Below are positions 8,529 through 16,004 of a stretch of 42,996 nucleotides of DNA, in pieces. Within the stretch, counting starts at the first letter, position 1, and each line of letters begins with the position of its first letter. The translations under genes were made by a program, and so were the position numbers. This DNA comes from Candidatus Tumulicola scandinaviensis (GTDB lineage Bacteria; Vulcanimicrobiota; Vulcanimicrobiia; Vulcanimicrobiales; Vulcanimicrobiaceae): positions 1-42,996 of the forward strand of contig PLLA01000036.1 of assembly GCA_003140835.1 (NCBI GenBank), written 5' to 3'. The notes under the pieces are model-generated. The model was given only the letters and a program-made list of their open reading frames with translations. It was not told the origin of the DNA and made no database searches.

Positions 8529-9505
8529 CGCGCACGCTCGCCGTGAAGATAGAGATACAAGAAGGCGGGGACGCCGATGAACGCGAGCAGCACGCCGATG
8601 GGCAGCTCCGCGGGTGCCACGACCCAGCGGCACACTGCGTCGGCGATCATGCACAACGCGGCTCCGATGAACGCGCAGGCCGGAAGCAAAACTCGCGCGT
8701 CTGAACCGACCAGCCGGCGGGCGATGTGCGGCACGATCAAGCCGATGAAGCCCACCATTCCGGCCAGTACGACGCTGCTGGCCGCCAAGAGGGAAGAGCT
8801 CGCGAGAATTATCCACTGCGCGCGGTCGACGTCGACGCCGACGGTGCGCGCGCGTACGTCGCCGACGCGCAAGGCGTTGAGAGGTGAAACCGCCCATACC
8901 GATAGCACCGCTCCGGCCGCGACGTACGGAGCGGCCGTTGCGAGGTCGTGCCAGCCGCGTCCGGCCATCGAGCCTGCCAGCCATGCAACGATCGCGCTTG
9001 CGTAGTCGTTCGATTGCGCGCGCACGATCGCCAGCGTCACGACTGCCGCGAAGAGCGTCGACAACGAAACGCCGGCAAGGATCAAGCGGTTCGCGTCGAT
9101 GCCGCTGCCGCGCCGGGCCAAGGCGGCCACCAGCAGCGCCGCGCCGAGTCCGGCAACGAACCCGATGCCCGGCGTAAACGGTGCGGCCACCCCCGCGAGA
9201 ACGGCGATCGCTATGGCAGCGGCCGAGCCGGCACTCACCCCAGTCAAGTACGGATCGACCAGTGGGTTACGCAACATGCCTTGCAGCAGCGCCCCGCATA
9301 ACGCAAGGCTGGCTCCCACCGTCGCCGCAATGCAAATCCGCGGCAGGCGCAACTGCCAGACGATCGCATTAACGGCGCCTCCGAAATGTGGATGCGCGAG
9401 CGCGCCGGTGACATCGCGCAACGACAGCGACGTTCCACCGACCAAAAGGCTCGCGCCGGCCGCCGCGACCACGATGACGATCAGTCCGGCGAAGCGCCAC
9501 GTCAC
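8525..9505 (-). CDS. btuC: Vitamin B12 ABC transporter, FecCD/BtuC permease
   Basis: Inner-membrane channel of the cobalamin importer. The 326-residue, strongly hydrophobic protein is of normal length for the BtuC/FecCD family (about ten helices). It shows LRLPRI after the first helix, NPLVDPYLTGVSAGSAAA, and the ATPase-coupling region GMVGFIGLIVPHIARRLVG. It starts at GTG 9505, which overlaps the receptor stop codon as GTGA, and ends in an ATGA overlap with btuD, so all three genes are translationally coupled. Haem or siderophore permeases share the fold; cobalamin is inferred from the riboswitch at the head of the operon. Confidence 0.93.
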   Translation of the reverse strand: MTWRFAGLIVIVVAAAGASLLVGGTSLSLRDVTGALAHPHFGGAVNAIVWQLRLPRICIAATVGASLALCGALLQGMLRNPLVDPYLTGVSAGSAAAIAIAVLAGVAAPFTPGIGFVAGLGAALLVAALARRGSGIDANRLILAGVSLSTLFAAVVTLAIVRAQSNDYASAIVAWLAGSMAGRGWHDLATAAPYVAAGAVLSVWAVSPLNALRVGDVRARTVGVDVDRAQWIILASSSLLAASSVVLAGMVGFIGLIVPHIARRLVGSDARVLLPACAFIGAALCMIADAVCRWVVAPAELPIGVLLAFIGVPAFLYLYLHGERAR

Positions 9506-11415
9506 CTCGTTCGCAACTCCAATGCAAACGCGCGTCCGGGCAACGGATACCCTGCGACGTCGGCATATCGTTCGTTTCCGAGGTTGTAACCGCGCACGAA
9601 GAGGTCGAGCCTTCGGTCAAGGCGCAGATCGACGAACGCGCCGAGATTCGCATACGCCACCGGCTGAAAAAAGAGCGGTTGCCCGGGATCGACCGGGCCA
9701 CGATTCCCGACCAGCCTTTCCGTGACGCCCGCTCCGCCGAACGCTCCTTTCGGCGCGCCGGCAATTTGCAGGCCGAGATTTACCGCGAACACCGGATCGT
9801 TGGGCAGGCGCGAGCCGTTGCTGGCGTCGAGCGCGGTGTAGAGATCGGTGGCGTTCAAGGCAACGCTGATACCGTTATACGGCCGCGTCTTGACGTCGAA
9901 GGTGAAGCCCTGCATGACTGCCTGGTCGACGTTTTCGGGGGCGTAAATGTACACGTACTGCTTTGGATAGACTTTGACCAGGACCGGCACGATAAGGTCG
10001 TTGGTATGGTTCGTGAACCATCCCAACGATGCGCCTCCGAGCACGCTCGTGTCCGTAAGGGTGACGTCGCCCACGCGCGCGCGCTCGGGACGCAGCAGCG
10101 GATTGCCGTAGCCGGGATAGTACAGTTCCGAGGCGTTCGGCGCGCGAAACGCCGTCGCATAGTTGACTTTTACCGACGACGTTTGCGACAGGCTCGCCTC
10201 GAACCCGAGCGACGGCGAAACTTCGCCCCCCAGCGCGCCGTCGCGCTCGGCACGCACGCCGGCATATGCATGCAACGAGCGGCTCAGATCGGCGACGTCC
10301 TCGAAGTATGCCGCCGTCTGGGCTAGCGCGGCGCTATTTATCGGTGGCGGCGGCGTGGCGCTCGGCGCGACCGGGACGGCCGCTCCGCCCGTATTGGTCA
10401 TGACGGTTCCACGCGAGAGGTCGATTCCGTACACGATGCGCTGGGATCCCGCGTCGACCGCATTGCGCACGTCGACACCGACGCGCGACTCGAGGCTGAG
10501 CGACGCCGACGGCTGAAAGCACGATGCCGCGTCGACGGTTCGATCGCAACTGAAAGCCAGCTGTTGCCGCGTGCCGCCAAGCTGCAGCGTGGTGGTCGCT
10601 CGGCGCCCGTGCGTGCGAAGCGTGAGCACGCCGTCACTATCGACTTCGTCTTGCCGGCTGGTGCTCGAAACGTACGGGTAGAATCCGGGTTCGCCGCCGT
10701 GGCTGGCGTCGAGGCCGAGGCTCAGGTCGGCGTCGACGGCACCGAACGAATGCCGCCCTCCATAGCGCAAGGTCGTCGATTCGTAGTCGCTGTTTTCGCG
10801 CGCAGTTGCCAGCGCCACGCCTCCGGCGGAATAGGCGGGAAGCGGATAGGCATTGGCCGAGGCGATGCGTTCCAACGAAAAGCCGGCGGCACCGACTTGC
10901 AGTTGGCGATCGCCGAAACTGCCCCACCGCACCGCCCCGGCGGTTTGCTCTGCGCGATCGGTAATGATGTTGATGACGCCGCCGACGGCACCGGTGCCGT
11001 ACAGGGTCGAGCCCCCGCCTTCGACGATCTCGACGCGCTCGACGCCGGCGGTCGAAAACGTTCCCAAGTTGACGCTGTTGGCAAATGACCCCGGTGCCGG
11101 CATCCCATCGACGAGCACGAGCACTTGGGCCGAACTGCTGCCGCGAATCCCGTACGAGTCGTTTGACCCGATTGCGCCGTAGCGCTCCAACTCCACGCCG
11201 GTTACGCCGCCGATGGCGTCGCCGACGGTGCGATAACCGTTGCGGAGTATCTGGTCTTTCGTCACGACGTAGGTGACGCGCGTTGCGCGCGTTACCGCTT
11301 CGTCGGAGCGGTCGCTGGTGACGACGTGCGCGATTTGTGGAACCGGCGACGCCGAAGGCGCCGGGCTTGGTGAAGCCACAACCGCCACGACGGCTGCCGC
11401 AATGAGTGATACCAT
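9502..11415 (-). CDS. btuB: TonB-dependent outer-membrane vitamin B12 receptor
   Basis: Energised outer-membrane receptor for cobalamin. The 637-residue product has an N-terminal hydrophobic export signal, a plug domain (about residues 45-160, including YGIRGSSSAQVLVLVDGMP and GGGSTLYGTGAVGGVINII) and a beta-barrel. The C-terminal YPLPGRAFALEL is typical of the BtuB group, but the chain ends in Arg-Thr-Arg and not in the usual terminal aromatic residue. ATG at 11415 is preceded by the purine-rich ribosome-binding site AAGGGAAGGGA and lies 40 bases downstream of a cobalamin riboswitch, which strongly supports the substrate. First gene of btuB-btuC-btuD. Its presence is the best evidence that the organism has an outer membrane. 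Confidence 0.93.
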   Translation of the reverse strand: MVSLIAAAVVAVVASPSPAPSASPVPQIAHVVTSDRSDEAVTRATRVTYVVTKDQILRNGYRTVGDAIGGVTGVELERYGAIGSNDSYGIRGSSSAQVLVLVDGMPAPGSFANSVNLGTFSTAGVERVEIVEGGGSTLYGTGAVGGVINIITDRAEQTAGAVRWGSFGDRQLQVGAAGFSLERIASANAYPLPAYSAGGVALATARENSDYESTTLRYGGRHSFGAVDADLSLGLDASHGGEPGFYPYVSSTSRQDEVDSDGVLTLRTHGRRATTTLQLGGTRQQLAFSCDRTVDAASCFQPSASLSLESRVGVDVRNAVDAGSQRIVYGIDLSRGTVMTNTGGAAVPVAPSATPPPPINSAALAQTAAYFEDVADLSRSLHAYAGVRAERDGALGGEVSPSLGFEASLSQTSSVKVNYATAFRAPNASELYYPGYGNPLLRPERARVGDVTLTDTSVLGGASLGWFTNHTNDLIVPVLVKVYPKQYVYIYAPENVDQAVMQGFTFDVKTRPYNGISVALNATDLYTALDASNGSRLPNDPVFAVNLGLQIAGAPKGAFGGAGVTERLVGNRGPVDPGQPLFFQPVAYANLGAFVDLRLDRRLDLFVRGYNLGNERYADVAGYPLPGRAFALELRTR

Positions 11416-11455
11416 CGCAATCCCTTCCCTTTACGCGAGGCGAAAGATGCAGTGC

Positions 11456-11596
11456 GGTTTGCGACGGTATCCTGACTCGCGGATCGATGCCTCGTGCCCG
11501 GGCCTTCCCGTCCTACTCGGACAGTGGCGTTGGGCGGCTCCCCGCATACAGTGGCGCGACCGTGCCGGCTTCGAACCGGCTTCCCGCGCGCAAACC
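11456..11596 (-). promoter_or_regulatory. Cobalamin riboswitch (B12 element)
   Basis: Reading the minus strand, the aptamer is closed by P1 arms GGTTTGCG (11596-11589) and CGCAAACC (11463-11456), a perfect 8-bp pair. Between them lie the conserved GGGAAGCCGG, the B12 box GCGCCACTG (11557-11549), GGGAGCCG, a second GCCACTG (11528-11522), GGGAAGGC and the 3' AGTCAGGATACC. This is the order of the known cobalamin aptamer. The 40 bases to the btuB ATG contain the purine-rich ribosome-binding site but no U-tract, so translational control of btuB is more likely than transcription termination. Confidence 0.95.
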
Positions 11597-11627
11597 TTAG
11601 GCAGCCACCATTGGCACCGGCAGGCAG

Positions 11628-11649
11628 GCCTTCCTGGGTAACGGAAGGC
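11628..11649 (+). promoter_or_regulatory. Hairpin enclosing the btuF ribosome-binding site
   Basis: GCCTTCC (11628-11634) and GGAAGGC (11643-11649) form a 7-bp inverted repeat with an 8-base loop. GGAAGG is the likely ribosome-binding site of btuF, whose GTG start follows 8 bases later. On the btuF transcript the site could be sequestered; on the opposite strand the same hairpin lies just ahead of the riboswitch aptamer. Whether it regulates anything is inference. Confidence 0.4.
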
Positions 11650-11656
11650 TGGCCTC

Positions 11657-12499
11657 GTGAAAGGTTTTTGGGTGGTGTTGCTTGCGTTGACGCTGCTCGC
11701 TGCGTGCGCTTCGCCGCGCCGGGCGGAAAATGCGGCCGGGACCAAGCGCTCGCGCATCGTCGCCATGATGCCGTTCGTCGCCGACGATCTGTATGCGATC
11801 GGTGCGGGCTCGCAACTCGTCGCCGTTTCGTCATTCACCGACGATCCGCGGGCTCGCGCGCTGCCGCGAGTTGCTGATTTCACGAGCGTCGATGCCGAAC
11901 GTATCGTCGAGCTGCATCCGGACGTCGCCATCGGCATCACCTCGCAGGCGCGTTTGGTCGACCCGCTGCGCCGCGCCGGGATCGACGTCGTGCTGTTGCA
12001 CGACGACGCGTTCTCCGACATCTTCACCAACTTGCAAGCGGTCGGCGCCCTGTCGGGACGTCGGACGGAGGCGGCCGCCGCGATCGCGCAACTTGCGCGC
12101 ACGACGACGCAGCTGCACGCGCGCACGCGCTCGTTCGTCCGCAAACCGTCCGTCTTCGTCGTGCTCGGCAGCGGGCCGATCTGGACGGCGGGCTCGGCCT
12201 CGTATATCGCCAGCCTGATCGCGTTGGCCGGCGGCGTGAATGCGGCCGCCGATTTGCATGCGGCGTACGGGCAGTACAGCGCCGAAGCGCTCCTTCGCGC
12301 CCAACCCGACGTGCTGGTGACCGATTCCGCCATTCGGCTGGATGCGGCGATCGATCGCGAGCCGTGGCGCAGCTTGCGCGCCGTTCACCTCCACCACGTC
12401 TATACCGTGGTCCCGACCGCCATCATCGAACGCCCCGGACCGCAATACAACGAGGGAATCCGCTGGCTCGTCGAACGCTTGACGCCGCTCGCGACGTAG
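11657..12499 (+). CDS. btuF: Vitamin B12-binding lipoprotein of the ABC importer
   Basis: Periplasmic capture protein that delivers cobalamin to BtuCD. The 280-residue product begins with a lipoprotein signal peptide (LTLLAAC, acylated Cys17). It continues with the two-lobed BtuF/FhuD-type fold: RIVAMMPFVADDLYAIGAGSQLVAVSSF, then ERIVELHPDVAIGI and, in the second lobe, SASYIASLIALAGGVNAA and QPDVLVTD. GTG at 11657 is supported by GGAAGG 8 bases upstream. It is divergent from btuBCD and separated from it by the riboswitch, so its own promoter must lie within or close to the aptamer DNA. I see no aptamer on its own strand, so its response to B12 is unclear. Confidence 0.9.
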   Translation: MKGFWVVLLALTLLAACASPRRAENAAGTKRSRIVAMMPFVADDLYAIGAGSQLVAVSSFTDDPRARALPRVADFTSVDAERIVELHPDVAIGITSQARLVDPLRRAGIDVVLLHDDAFSDIFTNLQAVGALSGRRTEAAAAIAQLARTTTQLHARTRSFVRKPSVFVVLGSGPIWTAGSASYIASLIALAGGVNAAADLHAAYGQYSAEALLRAQPDVLVTDSAIRLDAAIDREPWRSLRAVHLHHVYTVVPTAIIERPGPQYNEGIRWLVERLTPLAT

Positions 12500-13554
12500 C
12501 CGCGCGCGCGCTCGTCGTCGCCGTCGAAACGCCGGAACTGCACGCCGGGCTCGAACCCCAGCTGGCGGAGTTTGAAGCGTTGGCCGAAGCGGCGGGTGCG
12601 CGCGTGGTCGATCGCATCGTGCAACGGCGCGACGCCGTCGATCCGGCGACGCTGGTGGGCAGCGGAAAGGCGCAAGAGATTGCCGATCGCGCGAAAGAGC
12701 TCGATGCCGGGGTGCTGTTGGTTTTGAACGATCTACGGCCGCGGCAGCGAAAAAATCTCGAGAAGATCGTGCCGTTACCCATCGTCGACCGCACGATGTT
12801 GATTCTCGACGTGTTCGCGCGTCACGCCCGCAGCCGCGAAGGCAAGCTTCAGGTCGAGCTCGCGCAACTGCGTTATCGGCAGTCGAACCTGATCGGCGTC
12901 GGCGCCGACCTCTCGCGACTGGGTGGCGGAATCGGCACGCGCGGGCCGGGCGAAACTAAGCTCGAGGTCGATCGTCGCCGGATCCAGCACCGGGTAAGCG
13001 CGCTTAACCGTCAGCTCGCCGACGTTCGGCAGCAACGTGCGGTTCGGCGCTCGGCGCCGCATCGCGAACCGTTGATCGCGTTGGTCGGCTATACGAACGT
13101 CGGCAAGTCGTCGTTGCTCAACGCCCTCGCGCGCAGCGACGCCTTCGTTGCCGATCAGCCCTTTGCAACGCTCGATCCCACCGTGCGCCGCGCGTATCTC
13201 GGACCGCGAACCTACGCGCGCATCGCCGACACGGTCGGTTTCATCACCGACTTGCCGAAGGATCTCGTGAACGCCTTTCGGGCTACGCTGGAAGAGCTGC
13301 GCGAGGCCGATTTGCTCGTGCACGTGCTCGATGCGAGCAATCCCGATTGGCCCCGCCAACGCCGCGCCGTCGAAGGATTGCTGCACGAGCTCGAACTCGA
13401 CCGCAAACCCCGGATCATGGTCTTCAATAAGTGCGACTTAGTCGCCGGCGTGCTGCCCAACGAAAACGGCAGCGCGTTCGTGAGCGCGGTTACCGGTGCC
13501 GGGCTGAGCGAATTCCGCGGCGCGCTCGCCGAACGGTTCGCGGCGCCCGAATGA
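12364..13554 (+). CDS. hflX: GTPase HflX
   Basis: Ribosome-associated GTPase of the HflX family, which splits or rescues stalled 70S ribosomes under stress. It shows the N-terminal HflX domain with LVGSGKAQEI and the hallmark GGIGTRGPGETKLEVDRRRI, then a G domain: G1 GYTNVGKSS (about residues 242-250 by this start), G2/G3 region FATLDPTVR and DTVGFITDLP, and G4 NKCD. The start is uncertain. The only standard in-frame start ahead of the domain is GTG at 12364, which would overlap btuF by 136 bases and add about 45 residues with no HflX similarity. Real homology begins near RALVVAVETPE (about base 12508). The stop overlaps the next gene as ATGA. Confidence 0.9.
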   Translation: MAQLARRSPPPRLYRGPDRHHRTPRTAIQRGNPLARRTLDAARDVAARALVVAVETPELHAGLEPQLAEFEALAEAAGARVVDRIVQRRDAVDPATLVGSGKAQEIADRAKELDAGVLLVLNDLRPRQRKNLEKIVPLPIVDRTMLILDVFARHARSREGKLQVELAQLRYRQSNLIGVGADLSRLGGGIGTRGPGETKLEVDRRRIQHRVSALNRQLADVRQQRAVRRSAPHREPLIALVGYTNVGKSSLLNALARSDAFVADQPFATLDPTVRRAYLGPRTYARIADTVGFITDLPKDLVNAFRATLEELREADLLVHVLDASNPDWPRQRRAVEGLLHELELDRKPRIMVFNKCDLVAGVLPNENGSAFVSAVTGAGLSEFRGALAERFAAPE

Positions 13555-14249
13555 ACTATCGCGTGGCCGCCGCGGTCGTCGCGTTGGCAACGGCGGCGGG
13601 CGCTTGCGCGCGCAACGCCGACGACGCGTTGGTTGCGTCGGCAAAACGGCTTACGCCGTCGGTCGTGTTGTTGAGCATGAGAGTACCTCCCGAGCATAAG
13701 AAAGACAAGTACGACGATGCCTATGCGACCGGATTCGTGGTCGCGTCGGGCGATTGGGGCAGCGACGTTCTTACCGTACAACACGCAATCGATAGCGCGT
13801 GGGACCTCTCGATAACCGTGGACAACCGCCGGCGCTCGCCGGCGCGAGTTATTGCGGCAAACGCCGATCTCGACCTCGCGCTGGTACGGACGCAGCGTCC
13901 GAACTTGCCGGCCGTTCCGCTGGGATCGTCGGCGCATCTGCAGCCCAACCTCGGCCGTCAGGTCGCGTTGCTCGGCTATCCGGTCCCGGACGAATTCGAC
14001 GACGAGGGCCTCGGCATGGCAACGTCGCTCGACGCCGGGCAGCTCTCGTCGATTCGGAAAGACGCGCTCGAGCTGACCACGTCGATCGTTCCGGGCGAGA
14101 GCGGCGCCCCGGTGTTTTTTGCGGATACCGGCGACGTGTTCGGAATTGCCGACTCCCGTTTTGAATCGGAGCCGAGCATCGGCTTCGCGGTTCCGATCGA
14201 CGACGCCAAAACGTTCCTGCACCGCGTCGACCGCACCCACGGCTTCTAG
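13551..14249 (+). CDS. Trypsin-like serine protease, probable lipoprotein
   Basis: Exported protease of the trypsin/Do fold. The 232-residue product has a signal peptide ending in a lipobox-like AAGAC (Cys19). It carries the full catalytic triad: His78 (LTVQHAID), Asp108 (ADLDLALV) and Ser184 (PGESGAPVF). There is no PDZ domain, so it is shorter than DegP/HtrA. The HKKDKYDDAYATGFVV stretch precedes the His strand. ATG at 13551 overlaps the hflX stop as ATGA, so the two are co-translated; pairing a ribosome-rescue GTPase with an envelope protease suggests a stress-related operon (inference). The substrate is unknown. Confidence 0.85.
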   Translation: MNYRVAAAVVALATAAGACARNADDALVASAKRLTPSVVLLSMRVPPEHKKDKYDDAYATGFVVASGDWGSDVLTVQHAIDSAWDLSITVDNRRRSPARVIAANADLDLALVRTQRPNLPAVPLGSSAHLQPNLGRQVALLGYPVPDEFDDEGLGMATSLDAGQLSSIRKDALELTTSIVPGESGAPVFFADTGDVFGIADSRFESEPSIGFAVPIDDAKTFLHRVDRTHGF

Positions 14250-14277
14250 CCGTAGTTTGTGGATGACAAGCGCCGCG

Positions 14278-15351
14278 CTAATGCGGTCCCGCTACGGGGC
14301 CGCGGTCGCCGATCCACTGCAGGGGCGGGATGACGAAGAAGCGCGCGAGCGAGTTGAGTTGCGGGGCGTAGGTCGAGCGCATCGAGGCAAACCGTTCCCA
14401 CGCAACGTCGCGATCGTGTAGCTGGTAGCCGGCATGGGTGAGACGGTCGCAGGCCTTTTCGAACTCCGGACGTTCGATCCCGGCCGACGTCGCCTCGATC
14501 GCAACGCCCAGGTACTTCGTTAGGTCGTGGGATGCGTGACGTCCGAGGTTGTAGAAAATCCGCGCTTCGCCGTTGCGCACGCCGTCGACGGTCGTCATCA
14601 ACAGCGTCGCGGCGTCGAGCAGCGTGCCAAGCGTCCCGATCCACGACTGATAGTCGTGACTGGAACGAAAGTACGCGAGCGACGGATACGCGATATGGCT
14701 TTCCATTACTTGCGCCGCCCACCGTTGTGCGTCGAGCAATAGCGGGTCCAAATCGGCAGTGGTTTCGGTGTAGCCGGCGATCGCCAACAAATCGACGCCG
14801 CTGGGCGGCGTTCCGGTGCGCGCTCCGAGCATCACGACGAACGTCTCGCGCGCTTGAAACGAGCCGAACAGCGCAAACAGGAAAGCGGTAAAAATCGCAA
14901 AGAGCGCGAGTCCGCTCGCGCCCGCAACGATCGAGAAGAAGCGCGTGCCGGCGGTGCGCCCGACGATGTCGCCGAATCCGATGGTCGTTAGCGACGTGCC
15001 AGCCAAATAAGCGGCATCGCCGTACGAATGAACGGCCGGCGAGAGACCGCCGCGTAAACCCCAGAGGATCGCGCCGTACCCCAGGACGAGCAGCGCCGTC
15101 CACATCACGATTAACGCGATCAGCATGCCCGGCGCAAAGTACGCGAGCAAATCCTCGCGCCGCTCGTCGTTTCCGGCCGCCGCCTTCCAGGCCAGCGCGG
15201 GCCAAAGCGTCCACGCGCCGCGCCACGCGTAAAAGCTCATGCGGAAGCGGCGCCCGACCGCGCGCGGCACGATCACCGATTGGAAGACGTCGTTCATCGT
15301 GAGCAAGACGAGCGCTGCGCCGATTGCGATGCTCAGAACGTTGGCCGTCAT
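14278..15351 (-). CDS. Two-helix potassium-type ion channel with helical C-terminal domain
   Basis: Membrane protein with a K+-channel pore. The 357 residues include an N-terminal helix (about 4-25), a helix at about 73-97, a pore loop with selectivity filter TTIGFGD (122-128) and a long helix at about 138-163. The remaining 190 residues are soluble and mostly helical. I see no RCK/TrkA-N nucleotide-binding motif (GxGxxG), so gating is not by the usual NAD-binding domain. The filter reads TIGFGD, which differs from TVGYGD but is accepted in K+ channels. It is convergent with the protease gene (28-base gap holding nothing recognisable) and divergent from cobU. Gating ligand unknown. Confidence 0.82.
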   Translation of the reverse strand: MTANVLSIAIGAALVLLTMNDVFQSVIVPRAVGRRFRMSFYAWRGAWTLWPALAWKAAAGNDERREDLLAYFAPGMLIALIVMWTALLVLGYGAILWGLRGGLSPAVHSYGDAAYLAGTSLTTIGFGDIVGRTAGTRFFSIVAGASGLALFAIFTAFLFALFGSFQARETFVVMLGARTGTPPSGVDLLAIAGYTETTADLDPLLLDAQRWAAQVMESHIAYPSLAYFRSSHDYQSWIGTLGTLLDAATLLMTTVDGVRNGEARIFYNLGRHASHDLTKYLGVAIEATSAGIERPEFEKACDRLTHAGYQLHDRDVAWERFASMRSTYAPQLNSLARFFVIPPLQWIGDRGPVAGPH

Positions 15352-15410
15352 GAAGCCTATTTCGACGAAGCGGGACGCGATGCCGTTCGGAGTCGAATGG
15401 AACCGCGCAG

Positions 15411-15992
15411 ATGGCCGTCGTATTCGTCACCGGCCCCGTGCGTTCGGGGAAGAGCGCGTTTGGGGTGAAGCTTGCACGCGAGAGCGGCCTTGCCGTCACC
15501 TACGTCGCGACCGCCGCGCACGAGCCCGACGATGCCGAGTGGCATTCGCGGCTGGTGCGGCACCTGCGCGACCGGCCGGCGTCGTGGCGCACCGTAGAAA
15601 CCGCGACGATGACGCACGAAGCGCAACTCGCGCTGTTTCGGGACGCGCCGAGCGGAACGTGTTTGCTGGTCGACGCGCTTGGCACCTGGCTAGCCGCGCG
15701 CATCGGCGCTCGCATCGAGCTGCTAGAAATCGACTATACGGTTCTCGAAGAGCAGCTCGACCGGGAAGCGACCGAATTCGTCGACGCGCTAGCGGCCTCG
15801 CCGGCCTACGTCATCGCGGTCAGCGAACAAATCGGCTGGGACGTGGTACCTGTTGCGGTGTCCGCGCGACTGTTCCGCGACACGATGGGTCGCATGGCGC
15901 AGCGATTGGCCCATCGCGCCGAGCGTGCGTATCTGGTGGTCGCCGGATTCGCCATCGATCTGCGCGCGGCCGGCGAACCAATCGGACCGTAG
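15411..15992 (+). CDS. cobU: Adenosylcobinamide kinase/adenosylcobinamide-phosphate guanylyltransferase
   Basis: Phosphorylates adenosylcobinamide and transfers GMP to it, activating it for nucleotide-loop assembly and for cobinamide salvage. The 193-residue product has the P-loop GPVRSGKS (8-15), the guanylylated-His region RHLRDRPASW (His51), the Walker B-like TCLLVDALGTWL and SEQIGWDVVP. Length is normal for CobU. CobS, CobT and CobC are not in this window, so it is separated from the rest of the pathway. Together with btuBCDF and metH it supports uptake and remodelling of corrinoids. It is followed 12 bases later by the antiporter gene, probably co-transcribed without a functional link. 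Confidence 0.93.
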   Translation: MAVVFVTGPVRSGKSAFGVKLARESGLAVTYVATAAHEPDDAEWHSRLVRHLRDRPASWRTVETATMTHEAQLALFRDAPSGTCLLVDALGTWLAARIGARIELLEIDYTVLEEQLDREATEFVDALAASPAYVIAVSEQIGWDVVPVAVSARLFRDTMGRMAQRLAHRAERAYLVVAGFAIDLRAAGEPIGP

Positions 15993-16004
15993 AACGCAAA
16001 CGCT

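Noticed and set aside
14246-15499. 417-residue frame overlapping the channel gene on the same strand
   Set aside because: Low-complexity Arg-rich sequence; the other frame holds TIGFGD and membrane helices.
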